Assembly: GCF_004766315.1 (NCBI RefSeq)
Contig: NZ_PVSN01000049.1
Coordinates: forward strand, 1-64,000
Length of the DNA stretch: 64,000 bases
Direction: 5' to 3'
Origin: Weissella confusa
GTDB taxonomy: Bacteria > Bacillota > Bacilli > Lactobacillales > Lactobacillaceae
Shown here: piece by piece, positions 53,801 to 64,000 of the stretch
Layout: the number at the start of each line of letters is the position of its first letter
Numbering within the stretch: the first letter of the stretch is position 1
Translations under genes and position numbers: made by a program
The notes under the pieces: generated by a model
The model's input: only the letters and a program-made list of their open reading frames with translations
Told to the model about the DNA's origin: nothing
The model's database searches: none

Positions 53801-56800
53801 GTGGCACATAACCCTTGCTTGGATCAGTTGGATCAACTGGTTGCAATGGACCATCCGGTCCTTCTGGCGTAAAGCCTGGCACGTATGGCACCACTGGATA
53901 ATCTGGCGCACCCGGTTCAAGCGGCTTCGTTGGATCGTCCGGATCATTTGGATACGTGATTGGATCCGTTGGCACACTTGGTGTATTAGCTGGGAATGAT
54001 GGTACCCATTGTCCCATTTGCTTATACGTGACCTTAACGTTTTCATCCCCACTATTCGCCGTCAAACCAGCTGTTTCGTCAACTTGCGTCAAATCAGCAT
54101 AGTAGCCGGGAATCACTGGTGATTCGACCGCATCAAAGGTTGTATCGCCGTTCGTCGCAACCCAATCACCGTAAGTCACAGTTCCCGTCACCACGTCATA
54201 CTCGGCGGTGCGGGTGAACTGAACGTTATCCGTCACCGTCTTTGCAGCTTCACTATTATCTTCGTAAACATACGTAATGGTACGGTCAACTGACTCATTC
54301 AAATCAGTCGTCTTCAAACCATCCGGATAAGTTGGTGTTGCTAGCCAAGTTGGGCCACTTGGGTTGTTTGGATCAATCGGATCACCTGGCGTACCAGGTT
54401 CGGCTGGATACGTTGGGCCATCTGGGTCATCCGGATCAACCGGGTCACCTGGCGTGTAAACCGGTGAACTTGGCGTCTTCGGATCATCTGGATCAACCGT
54501 AATCGTCGCGTGCTTCAAGTGCACCTCGAAGGCTTGCGTCGTCTCATCATCCGTGTCGAACACGAAGTCAGCTGGCCAACCATCACTCACAAGGCTATAA
54601 CCTTGCGCTTGCAAAGCCGCAATCCGGTCAGCCGTCGTGTAGCTCGTCGTGCCATCAGATTGTCCGGTAATGTCATCCATGACAATCGTTTGTTGCGTGT
54701 TGTCATCAATATACGTAATCGTTGCATGTTGCTCGTTCGCAACGTAACGGACTTCGATTGACGTATCGTCATCCATTGCTGCAACGCCGGTCGCTTCAGC
54801 AACTGATGCACGGTTAGCCGTGTAACCAGCAATCGTTGGTGATGTCACCTCATCAAAGGTGGTATCACTATCAGTTGCAATCCAATCACCATATGTGATT
54901 TCGCCACTGACCGTATCAAGTGTCGCCGTACGGGTAAACGTCAACGTTTCCGTCGCCGTCGTCGCAGCGGTCGCACCATTACGATCGTAAACATAAGTTA
55001 CCTCACGCGTGACCGTTTGATTCAAATCATCATGCTCCAAACCGGCTGGATAAGTCGGCGTTGCTGGCCAAGTTGGGCCACTTGGATTATCTGGATCAAT
55101 TGGTTCACCTGGCGTACCAGGTTGCTCAGGATACGTTGGGCTCGATGGATCACTTGGGTCCACCGGATCACCCGGCGTAAAGATTGGTGAACTTGGCGTC
55201 TTTGGATCATCTGGCGTAATCGTTTGCGTGATACGCTCAAGTTGTACGATGTACGCTTGATCAGTTGCCGTATCACGATCGAACGTGAATTTCGTACCTG
55301 GATAACCATCAGCGACCAAACGGTAACCTTGTTGCTCATACATCGCAATACGTTGTGCTGTCGTGTATGAACTGGTTTCATCAGAATGACCATCAATCGT
55401 ATCAACCGACAAATCAGTATCAGTCGTCACATCGTGGTACGTAATCGTTGCCTTTTGTTCATCCGCAACATAAGTCACAACCGTATCACCACCTGGGTTA
55501 TCGGTTGGTGTTGCTGGTGGCCAATAACCACCTTCTGGTGAACCTGGCGTTACCGGTTCAAGTGGCGTGCCATCTGGACCTTGTGGCGTAAAGCCTGGTA
55601 CATATGGCATGGTTGGATTATCTGGCGTGCCTGGTACATTTGGATTCGTACCACCTGGTTCAAGTGGTGTATCCGCATGAGCTGGGTCATTTGGATACGT
55701 CGTTGGATCAGATGGCACGTTTTCCGTACCGGCTGGGAATGATGGTACCCATTGTCCCATTGGCTTGTAGACAACTTGGATGTTTTCATCCCCCGTCGTT
55801 GCCGTCAAACCAGTGGTTTCAGCAACCACTTCCTTATCAGCGTAGTAGCCAGTCTTAACTGGTGAGTTCACCGCGTCAAACGTTGTGTCATCGCCAGTTG
55901 CAACCCACTCACCATATGTGACTTCACCCGTTACCGCATCAACTGTCGCCGTGCGTGTGAAGCTAACTTTGTCCGTTGCATCATCAAAGACCTTATTACC
56001 TGCCTCGTCGACATACGTAATCGTACGGTTGACCGTCTCATTCAAGTCGGTCGTCGTCACGCCATCTGGGTACGTTGGCACCGCTGGCCAAGTTGGACCA
56101 CTTGGATTATCCGGATCAATTGGATCACCAGGCGTACCTGGTTCCGCTGGATACGTTGGACTCGATGGGTCACTTGGATCAACCGGGTCACCCGGTGTGT
56201 AAATTGGCGTTGATGGGTTCTTTGGATCATCTGGCGTCACTGTAATCGCAGCGTGCTTCAAGTGAACCTCGAACGTCTCAACATTACCATCGACACGGTC
56301 AAACGCAAAGTCGGCTGGATAATCGTCACTGACCAACGTGTAACCTTGGGCGTAGTAAGCAGCCAAACGGTCCGCCGTCGTATACGTCGACTTCTCATCC
56401 GAGACACAATCGATATCATCAGTTGCCAATGTCGTGCCGGTTGTATCATCAATGAAGACAATTCGCGCAGTTTGTTCATTAGCCGTATAGGTAATGTCTT
56501 GACTCTGCTTAGGATCATCCGGAATAACCGGTGGCCAGTATCCCTCGCTTGGATTGCTTGGGTTAACTGGCTCCAACGGCTCACCATCCGGTCCTTGTGG
56601 CGTAAAGCCAGGCACGTATGGCAAGGTTGGATTATCCGTCGTTCCAGGGTCGGCCGGATTATCCGGACCAGGATCCGCTGGATTCGTTGGATCATCTGGG
56701 TTGTTTGGATAGTTGATTGGGTCACTTGGGACATCTTCAGTTCCCGGTGGGAAATGTGGTACCCACTGACCAACCGCCGTATACGTCACAACCACTGATG

Positions 56801-58022
56801 TTGACTCAGTTGCGCCGGTAACATCTACAAATTCAACCGAAGCCTTGTCTGCCATGTAGCCGACAATCATCGGTGAATCAACTTGTTGCCAATCGACATC
56901 ATCGCCGACTGCCGTCCACTCACCATATGTGACCTCACCCGTCACGGCGTTAACCGTAGCGGTAAGTTCGAAGACGACATTGTCCGTCACTGTTGTCGCA
57001 GCTTCAGAACCATCTTCGTAAACATACGTAATCGTACGTGTGACCGTCTTGTTCAAATCTTGCGCCGTCACACCATCTGGATACGTTGGCGTCGCTGGCC
57101 AAGTTGGTCCGCTTGGGTTGTTTGGATTAATTGGATCACCTGGCGTACCAGGTTCCTCAGGATACGTTGGGCTTGATGGATCACTTGGGTCCACCGGATC
57201 ACCCGGCGTAAAGATTGGGTCACTTGGATTCTTTGGATCATCAGGCGTCACAACCACCGTGACTTGCTTCAACGTTACCGTGAAGTACTGTGACTTAGCT
57301 GTGTCACTATCAAACGTAAAGTCCGTTGTATATTCATCCGATACCAGTACATATCCCATCGCCTCATATTGCTTAATACGGTCAGCGGTTGCATATGTGC
57401 CCGGTTCATCTGACTTACCAGCCAATGGATCGACTGATAACGTCGTACCAGTTGTCTGATCCACATACGTTACCGAACCAACTTGATCAGCTGGGACATA
57501 GGTAATCACCGTATCCTCACCCGGATTTGTTGGGTTTGGTGGTAGGTAGCCTGAAGATGGGTTGCTTGGATCAGCCGGTGTTAGCGGCTCACCATCTGGT
57601 CCTTCCGGCGTGTAACCTGGCACGTAAGGTAACGTTGGGTTCTCTGGCGTACCTGGTTCGCTAGGATTCTCAGCCGGATCCGTTGGTACCGTTGGATCAC
57701 TTGGATTATTTGGATAATCAATTGGATCCGTCGGTGCACTCGGCGTCGTGGCTGGGAACGATGGTACCCATTGTCCCAACTTCTTGTACGTCACAGTCTC
57801 AGTCACATCACCGTCTTCGGCCGCAACCGTCACTGCTGTACTGTACTCCTTGTCAGCATAGTAACCATCAACAACTGGCGACTTGTAGGTATCCAACAAA
57901 TCGTCATCATCAACCGCTACCCAATCCGAGTACGTCACCTCGCCCGTCACCGTGTCCAACGTTGCCGTTCGCGTAAAGTGCACCGCATCCGTGTGTGGCT
58001 CGTGGGCAATCGTCGTACCATC
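50832..58022 (-). pseudogene. Adhesin segment 4: C-terminal repeats and LPYTG anchor
   Basis: About 2,396 codons, after the last stop. It carries six linkers with GQWVPSFP-type sequence, then the end region: a repeat of SLAYTA-Q-S (twice), GVLPYTGSDE, a membrane span (GLAMLFGLFLGLF) and positive charges. The first possible ATG-like start, at 57983, is internal, without a ribosome-binding site, and the fragment lacks a signal peptide. It would not be exported. Confidence 0.75.
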
Positions 58023-58025
58023 TTA

Positions 58026-58940
58026 GTAAACATAGTTAACCGTCAAGTTGACCGTTTGGTTCAAATCTTCCGTCGTCAATCCCGCTGGGTACGTTGGTGT
58101 CTCCGGCCAAGTTGGGCCACTTGGATTTGCCGGATCAATTGGCTCACCTGGTGTACCTGGTTCGGCTGGATACGTTGGGCTCGATGGATCACTTGGGTCC
58201 ACCGGCTCACCCGGCGTAAAGATTGGGTCACTTGGTGTGCGTGGGTCGTCTGGTGTAATCACCAAAACTGTGCGCTTCAAATGCACCTCAAATTTTTGTT
58301 CCGTCGCATCATCACGATCGAATTGGAACGCATTTTCTGGGAAGTCATTTGAAACCAATGTGTATCCTTGTGCTTCGTAAGACTTAATGCGGTCAGCCGT
58401 TGTATATGTTGATGTGTCGCTCGACTCACCAGCGATGGTATCAACTGCCAATTCAAGGCCAGTATCATCATCAATATACGTAATGCGAGCTGCTTGATCA
58501 TTGGCCACATAGTGAATAACCGTGTCATCACCTGGCTTATCCGTTGGTGTCTCCGGTGGCCAGTAACCCGCACTTGGATTATCTGGATCAACCGGCGTCA
58601 ACGGCGTGCCATCTGGGCCTTCTGGTGTATAACCTGGCACATATGGCAACGTTGGGTTGGCCGGCGTACCTGGATCGTTTGGATTATTCTCACCCGGCTC
58701 CAACGGCTCCGTTGGGTCACTTGGATTGTTTGGATAATCAATTGGATCACTTGGGACATTCTCATCATCGGCTGATGGTGGGAATGATGGCACCCATTGA
58801 CCAAGCTTGGTATATGTGATGGCGACAGTTGTATCATCGGCCATCGCGTCAACATTCGCCTCTTCGTCAACGGTTAATTGACTAGCCACGTAACCCGAAA
58901 TCAACGGCGAATCAACCTTATCAAGGGTTGAATCAGTCGT
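58026..58940 (-). pseudogene. Adhesin segment 3: one repeat unit between stops
   Basis: About 305 codons forming one repeat unit. It begins TTDSTLDKVDSPLISGYVA, just after TAG, and ends LTVNYVY before TAA. In sister repeats the residue at this last stop is Glu (YVYEDGS), so GAA/GAG to TAA is the likely change. Confidence 0.7.
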
Positions 58941-58943
58941 CTA

Positions 58944-61900
58944 CCAATCGCCATACGTCACCGCACCAGTCACTGCATTAACTGTCGCGGTACGACTGTA
59001 CGTCAACGTTTCAGTAACCGTCTTAGAAGCCTCTGACCCGTCGCTTGCATACGTGTAAGTAATCGTACGCGTGACTGTCTGGTTCAAATCATCCTTAGTG
59101 ACGCCACTTGGGTACGTTGGCGTTGCTGGCCAAGTTGGCCCACTTGGATTATCCGGATCAACCGGTGTACCTGGGTCACCTGGTGTATCAGGTACCGTTG
59201 GTCCATCTGGTTGGTCTGGATAAACTGGGTCACCCGGTGTGTATGGGCTTTCTGGATACGTTGGGCCACTTGGATCACTTGGATCGACCGGATCACCCGG
59301 CGTAAAGATATCCACGCCTGGTTCCTTTGGATCATCCGGTTCAACCGTAATCGTGACTTGCTTCAAGTGCACTGTGAATGGTTGGTCCGTATCATCAACA
59401 CGGTCATAAACCACACCATCCGTTGGATAATCATCGCTCACCAGGACATATCCGGCACGTTCGTACGTCGCAATGTCAGTTGCTGTACGATAGGCATCCG
59501 TCTCGTCAGACTTACCTGTCAAATCGACAACCTTCAGTGTGTCACCCGTCGTATCGTCGATAAATGTCACGGTCGCCTTTTGCTCATTCGCCGTGTAGGT
59601 AATCGTCGTGTCACCACCCGGATTATCGGTTTGCGTTTCCGGTGGCCAGTAACCCGCACTTGGGTTATTTGGATCACCCGGCTCCAACGGCGTGCCATCT
59701 GGTCCTTGCGGCGTAAAGCCTGGTACGTATGGCAAGGTTGGATTATCCGTGTCACCTGGCGTATCCGGCGTTCCTTGACCCGGCTCCAAAGGATCACCAG
59801 GATTATCTGGGTCATTTGGATACGTAATTGGGTCACTTGGCACATTTTCAGTACCTTCTGGGAATACCGGTACGTACTGTCCCATTGGGTAGTACGTCAC
59901 CATGTAGTTACGGTCAAAGTCACCTGGTTCAATCGTTACCGCCAAAATATCTGCGATATCAGCATAGTAACCTTCCTTCACCGGACTTGACGTCTCTGGC
60001 CAGTCATCATCACCAGCCGTCACAACCCAATCCGTCGTTGAAATTTGCTCACCAGTTACGGCGTCCAACGTAATTGAACGCTCAAACGTTATCGTACGCG
60101 TGACATCTGGGAATGCTTCAGCCCCATCTGCGTACTGATAATTGATGACACCGTTAACCGTTTGCTTAACACCATCAATGTCAGTTCCGCCTGGCCAAGT
60201 TGGCGTATCAGGTACGCCAGGATACATTGGATTACCTGGATCACCAGGAGTGTCCGGTGTTACCACAACTGTACCGTGATCCAAGTAAACCTTAGCAAAT
60301 TGGGTTACGTTGTCTGCACTGTCGTACGTTCCTTCAGTGGCTGTTGCGTCTTGATCAACTAGGACATAACCCCGAGCAGCATAATCCGATAATGTGTTCG
60401 TATAAGCTGCGTTCGTTGTTCCCGTCAAAGTTTGTTGTAGCTCAGTAACTTCGACTTCAGTTCCTGATGAAATGTCGACATAAACCACCACCAAGGTTTG
60501 TGGATGGGCCACGTAGTAAATTGGCGTGTCCGCTGCCGGGTTATCCGGCACATCAGGTGGGTAGTAGCCTTTCGTTACATCGTTAGGATCAATTTGTTCC
60601 AAAGGTGTGCTGCTACCATCACTTGTTGGTGTATAACCCGGAATATATGGCACTGGCACTTCAACATAATTTGGATCATCACGCGTCCAAACCTTTGAGG
60701 CGTCATTTGGATCATTTGGATAGACACGCGTCTTCAATTGCTCATCTTCAGGCAAATCAGGTACGTGCGGAATCCAAGAACCCAGCTTCGTATAAGTTAC
60801 CGTTTCTTCACGGCTAGCGTCGTTGTAATCAACCGATCCACCTGCAACTGAACCCTCACTTGCAAAGTAACCATCAATAACTGGCGTTTGCACATCGTCA
60901 AACGTTTGTGACTCAGTTGGCCAAACAATTGATACAACCGCGCCGGTTACAGCATCATATGTGACTGAAGCAGTAAACGTCTTCTTCTGTACACTATCAG
61001 GCTCGGCCGTTGAATTATCAGCTTCATAAACATAATGAACTGTCGACGTAACCGTTGACGTATAACTGTCGTAGTTTGGATCGTCTTCACGACCACCATC
61101 CACAACAACCGTACCGTGGTCCAAGTGAACTACGTAAACTTGGGTCGCTGTGTCATCACGGTCATAAGTTCCGGCAGTTGCTCCTGCTTCGGCACTGACA
61201 AACGTGTAACCAAGAGATGCATAATCAGCCAGCGTATTTGTATATGCCTGATCAGTCTCACCCGAGAACGTTTGACGAAGTTCAGTAACCTCCTGGCCCG
61301 TTGTGTCATCAATATAGCGAACAATAACCTGTTGCGTATTACGCGTGTAATTAATCGTTGTATCCCCAGTCGGATTCGTCGGTGCTGGTGGAATATAACC
61401 AGCTGATGGATTTTCTGGGTCAACTGGCTTCAACGGCGTGCCATCCGGACCTTCCGGCGTGTATCCCGGTACATATGGAATGACCGGATCATCTGGCTCA
61501 GCCGGATCATGAGGCGTTTCATTATCCGTTGGATTGTTTGGATCATTTGGATATTGAATTGGGTCACTTGGTACATCTTCAGTATTTGGTGGGAAACTTG
61601 GCGTCCAACTTCCCATTGGCTTATACATAACCGTGTACGTTGTATCCGTGTCATTGTGGTCAATTTGGTCCGCATCAACTTGCGTTACATCAGCGACGTA
61701 ACCCGTCATAACAGGACTCTTAACCGCCGCAAATGTGGCCGAATCATTCGGCCATTCAATCGAGATTGGCACATTTGAATCAACCTTATAGGTAACTGTT
61801 GCTGTAAAGGTGTGACTAACCACTTTATCCGGCACCGGCTCCCCATTCGCGTCTACCATTTGATTTCCATCTTGGTCTACATATTGAATTGTGTGTGTAA

Positions 61901-62048
61901 TCGTCTTCATGTAATCGCTTTGGTTCGGATCATCGTCCTTACCACCTGGTACGGATTCCGTTCCGATTGCCAAAATAACGTTATAGACCTGATCAGTATC
62001 GTACTTACCACTCTCAGCACCTGCATCCTTAGATACCAGCACATAAGA
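58944..62048 (-). pseudogene. Adhesin segment 2: three to four repeat units
   Basis: About 1,035 codons from SYVLVSKDAGAESG to AVTYGDW. The linkers here (GSWTPSFP, GSWIPHVP, GQYVPVFP) diverge more from each other than those of the C-terminal units, so this part of the array is older or less homogenised. Confidence 0.7.
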
Positions 62049-62051
62049 TTA

Positions 62052-64000
62052 GTCCGGATTATTCTCATAATCCCACAATTCGTGGGTATAGTCCGCATTC
62101 GTTTTACCAGTGAACGACTCCGTTTTAACTGTCGTACGAGTACCATCGTCCGCGACATAAATGTAGTTAACCGTTATTTTTTGCTCATTCGCATGGTAAA
62201 CGATTGTCGTGTCAGTCGTCGGATCCGTTGGCACATCAGGTGGCAAATAACCACCAGTTGGGTCGCTCGGATTAACCGGCGTCAGCGGTGTACCGTCTGG
62301 TAACTCAGGCGTGTAACCAGGTACATAAGGCACCACTGGTACTGATGGATTCGTACGATCAGGTTGTGTTGGATCATTCGGATCATTTGGATAAGTTACA
62401 TCAGTCGGCGGGTTGTCCGGCGTCGTATCTGGGAAGCTTGGTGTCCAAGCACCCAATGCCTTATACTCGACAATTGCCACAATGCCCGCAGAAGTATTAG
62501 TGACAGTCCCTGCTCCAGCCTGTAGCTTGTCAGCAATGTATCCTTGAATAACTGGAGACTCCACATCATCAAATGTATAGCTTTCAGCATCCCACGTATC
62601 GTATAACTCTTCACCTGTGACCGCATCGTACGTTACGGTAGCTGTAAATGTTGTCGTTCGAACGTTAGCCACCGCGGCCGTTGTGCCATCTTCATAGCGA
62701 TAACGAACCGTCGACTTCGTCGTCCACGTTGCATTACCTTCCTTACCACCTTCCACACTCACAGTGTCGTGTTTCAAATAAACGTAGTAAGTTTGGTCAG
62801 TGTTGGTATCATTATCAAAGGTTCCAGCCGTAGCCCCTGCATCTTGGGCCACAATCACATAACCACTTGCTGCAGCTGCTTGGAGGGCGTTGGTATAACT
62901 CTTACCTGTATCACCATCTACGGTTTGGAGCCAATCTGTGAGCTCAGTCCCATCAGTAGCAGTCCATCCCTCAGTTTTTTCGGAGTCATTAACGTCAATA
63001 TAACGAACGTTCACCGTTTGGGTATCAGCAACCAACGTAATTGTCATTGTTTGCAAACTACCATCAGTGGCGCTCAAATTATTATTTGTCGCGTCGTACG
63101 TACCAGACACCGTCGTACTAGATAGCGTCATCGCTGGTGTTCCAGTCGTTGTCGTCTTGCTGGTGTCAATGTGATACCCGGCTGGAATACTACTTGCGAT
63201 GTCTTGTGACAACGCACCACCAGTCTTACCAGTCAAATTGATGTTAGCCGGCGCCGTTGTTCCGTCGGCCATGACAAACTTAATCTGGGCCTGTTGGCTA
63301 TCAACGGCGTAGTACAAAACAATTGCATCGGCTGATGAATCGGTGATGGCGCCATTTGAAACGCTCGTACTTGCAGTTGCATTATACTTCGTATTCGAAT
63401 TCTCAAACGGCATGGCATAAGTTCCATCCGTCTTTTGGACCGATTGTAGTGCACCTCCGTTATACGTATACCCAATATAGGTATACCCTGGAACCTTAGT
63501 ATTAATTTGTGCCCAATCATTAGTGGTACTTGCTGAACGCGCAACACCGATAACGGCTCCCGTCACACCTTGCAAAGCTGAGTCTTTTTGACCAGACGTC
63601 TTATTGTTATAGTTTGATACGCCATCAGTATTAGTACGGGCAGTATCGACCAACTTATAAGTGCCATCCGATTGCTTTTCGGCAGTCTTCAACCCAACTG
63701 TCGCCATTTGTGGTGCGGCCACATAATAAAAGTTAACCCCGAAAACACTGTACTTGTCGATAATGGTGAAACTGTTCTGTTTATCTCCATAACCACCATT
63801 CTTAAATCCAGTGAAACTTCCGCCGTCAATAGATCCATTACGATCTTCGTCCAACCAATCCGGCGTTGATACTAAGGTATTGGCGTTACCAAACGCATCT
63901 GTTGCAGAAAATGTTAGCGTTCCAGTCGTTGTTTTATAGATATCCCCAGTAATTTTGGCAAACGTATAACCTGCTGTTGTTGGTTGTGACGTCGCAGCTA
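62052..64000 (-). pseudogene. Adhesin segment 1: N-terminal part, open to window edge
   Basis: About 650 codons. The first 230 (SATDAFGNANTLVS, DEDRNGSIDGG, DKQNSFTIIDKYSVFG) are not repetitive and could be a ligand-binding head; the remainder holds the first MucBP-like units and linker GAWTPSFP. It ends at DYENNPD before TAA. If the start and signal peptide beyond the edge are intact, this truncated form could be secreted but not anchored. Confidence 0.7.

Larger units (their letters stand above)
51480..62900 (-). repeat. Array of about twelve adhesin repeat units, 0.83-1.08 kb each
   Basis: Each unit encodes a MucBP-type domain (YVANEQxATITYIDDTT, then GYxLVSDGYP), a Pro-rich linker (DPSDPSSPTYPEEPGTPGDP), a second domain (TITYVYEDGSEA, then AVTYGDW and SPVITGYVADK) and a second linker (GQWVPSFP ... 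YVPGFTPQGPDG). The GGTACCCATTG landmark recurs near 52063, 53010, 54001, 55745, 56759, 57763 and, diverged, up to 62440. The gap 54001-55745 equals two units less one linker. Confidence 0.85.
50832..64000 (-). pseudogene. Giant MucBP/LPxTG cell-wall adhesin, interrupted and partial
   Basis: One reading frame of about 4,390 codons fills 50832-64000 and runs past the right edge, so the signal peptide is not seen. Order from the N-terminal side: a non-repetitive region, about a dozen units of a MucBP-type domain plus a second beta domain with proline-rich linkers, then Ser/Ala-rich tail, LPYTG sortase motif, membrane segment and RRKRE. In-frame stops occur at 62049-62051 (TAA), 58941-58943 (TAG) and 58023-58025 (TAA). 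Each sits within an otherwise continuous domain. As read, no wall-anchored full-length product can be made. MucBP domains bind mucin. Confidence 0.88.

Noticed and set aside
50969-62500. Many open frames on the plus strand across the adhesin
   Set aside because: They are antisense shadows of Pro/Asp/Thr-rich repeats; they lack ribosome-binding sites and repeat with the same period as the adhesin.
51480-62900. CRISPR-like or tandem DNA satellite
   Set aside because: Units are about 1 kb, stay in one coding frame and encode MucBP-type domains, so they are protein repeats.

Overview
The window reads as chromosomal DNA of a lactic acid bacterium. The best fit is Weissella, W. confusa/cibaria type; this is inferred from gene content and moderate GC, not from a marker gene. 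Supporting signs are a lysine-type MurE, GatCAB, fused class I CoA-transferase, XylA, a TPP-riboswitch YkoEDC transporter, class 1A PyrD and a very large MucBP/LPxTG adhesin. No tRNA, rRNA, CRISPR array, transposase or phage gene was seen.

Layout. 1-7.2 kb (minus): diphthine-ammonia-ligase-like protein, Tag, ArgS, a small acidic protein, MurE, RdgB-like and FolC. 7.4-10.1 kb (plus): an ABC Mn/Zn uptake operon whose ATPase gene carries an in-frame TGA. 10.1-17 kb (minus): YjbR protein, a hypothetical, DagK, GatCAB, RsmF-like methyltransferase. 17.0-17.4 kb (plus): a structured leader, a 13-codon peptide and an overlapping 50-residue membrane protein. 17.4-24.9 kb (minus): HAD phosphatase, PepX, a PadR/DUF1700/DUF4097 stress operon with a 7-bp duplication frameshift, MntH with a structured leader, GNAT. 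25-29 kb (minus): Usp, DUF1456, ribokinase, aldo/keto reductase, Prs. 29.3-33.2 kb (plus): PyrDA, TPP riboswitch, ykoEDC. 33.2-34.8 kb (minus): xylA with XylR-type operator and cre. 34.8-41.5 kb (minus): a seven-gene shikimate operon (aroE, DAHP synthase, aroB, aroC, aroA, aroK, aroD). 41.6-43.0 kb: two VIT/CCC1 proteins. 43.1-48.0 kb: CoA-transferase/FMN oxidoreductase/OFA antiporter operon with divergent LysR. 48.0-48.7 kb: decayed genes and a 210-bp highly structured palindromic element. 48.7-64 kb (minus): a small hypothetical, a glycosyltransferase, and the adhesin, which is cut by three in-frame stops and runs off the right edge.

How parts fit together. Metal handling recurs: an apparently broken ABC importer, an intact NRAMP importer behind a possible RNA switch, and two VIT-family transporters. 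The adhesin and adjacent glycosyltransferase suggest a glycosylated surface protein, at present disrupted. The shikimate operon covers all seven steps to chorismate, but its DAHP synthase has Asp in place of the usual metal-binding Cys. Several lesions (TGA in the ATPase, TAA/TAG/TAA in the adhesin, a 7-bp duplication, a decayed gene) imply either recent gene decay or sequence errors; which of the two cannot be told from the sequence alone.
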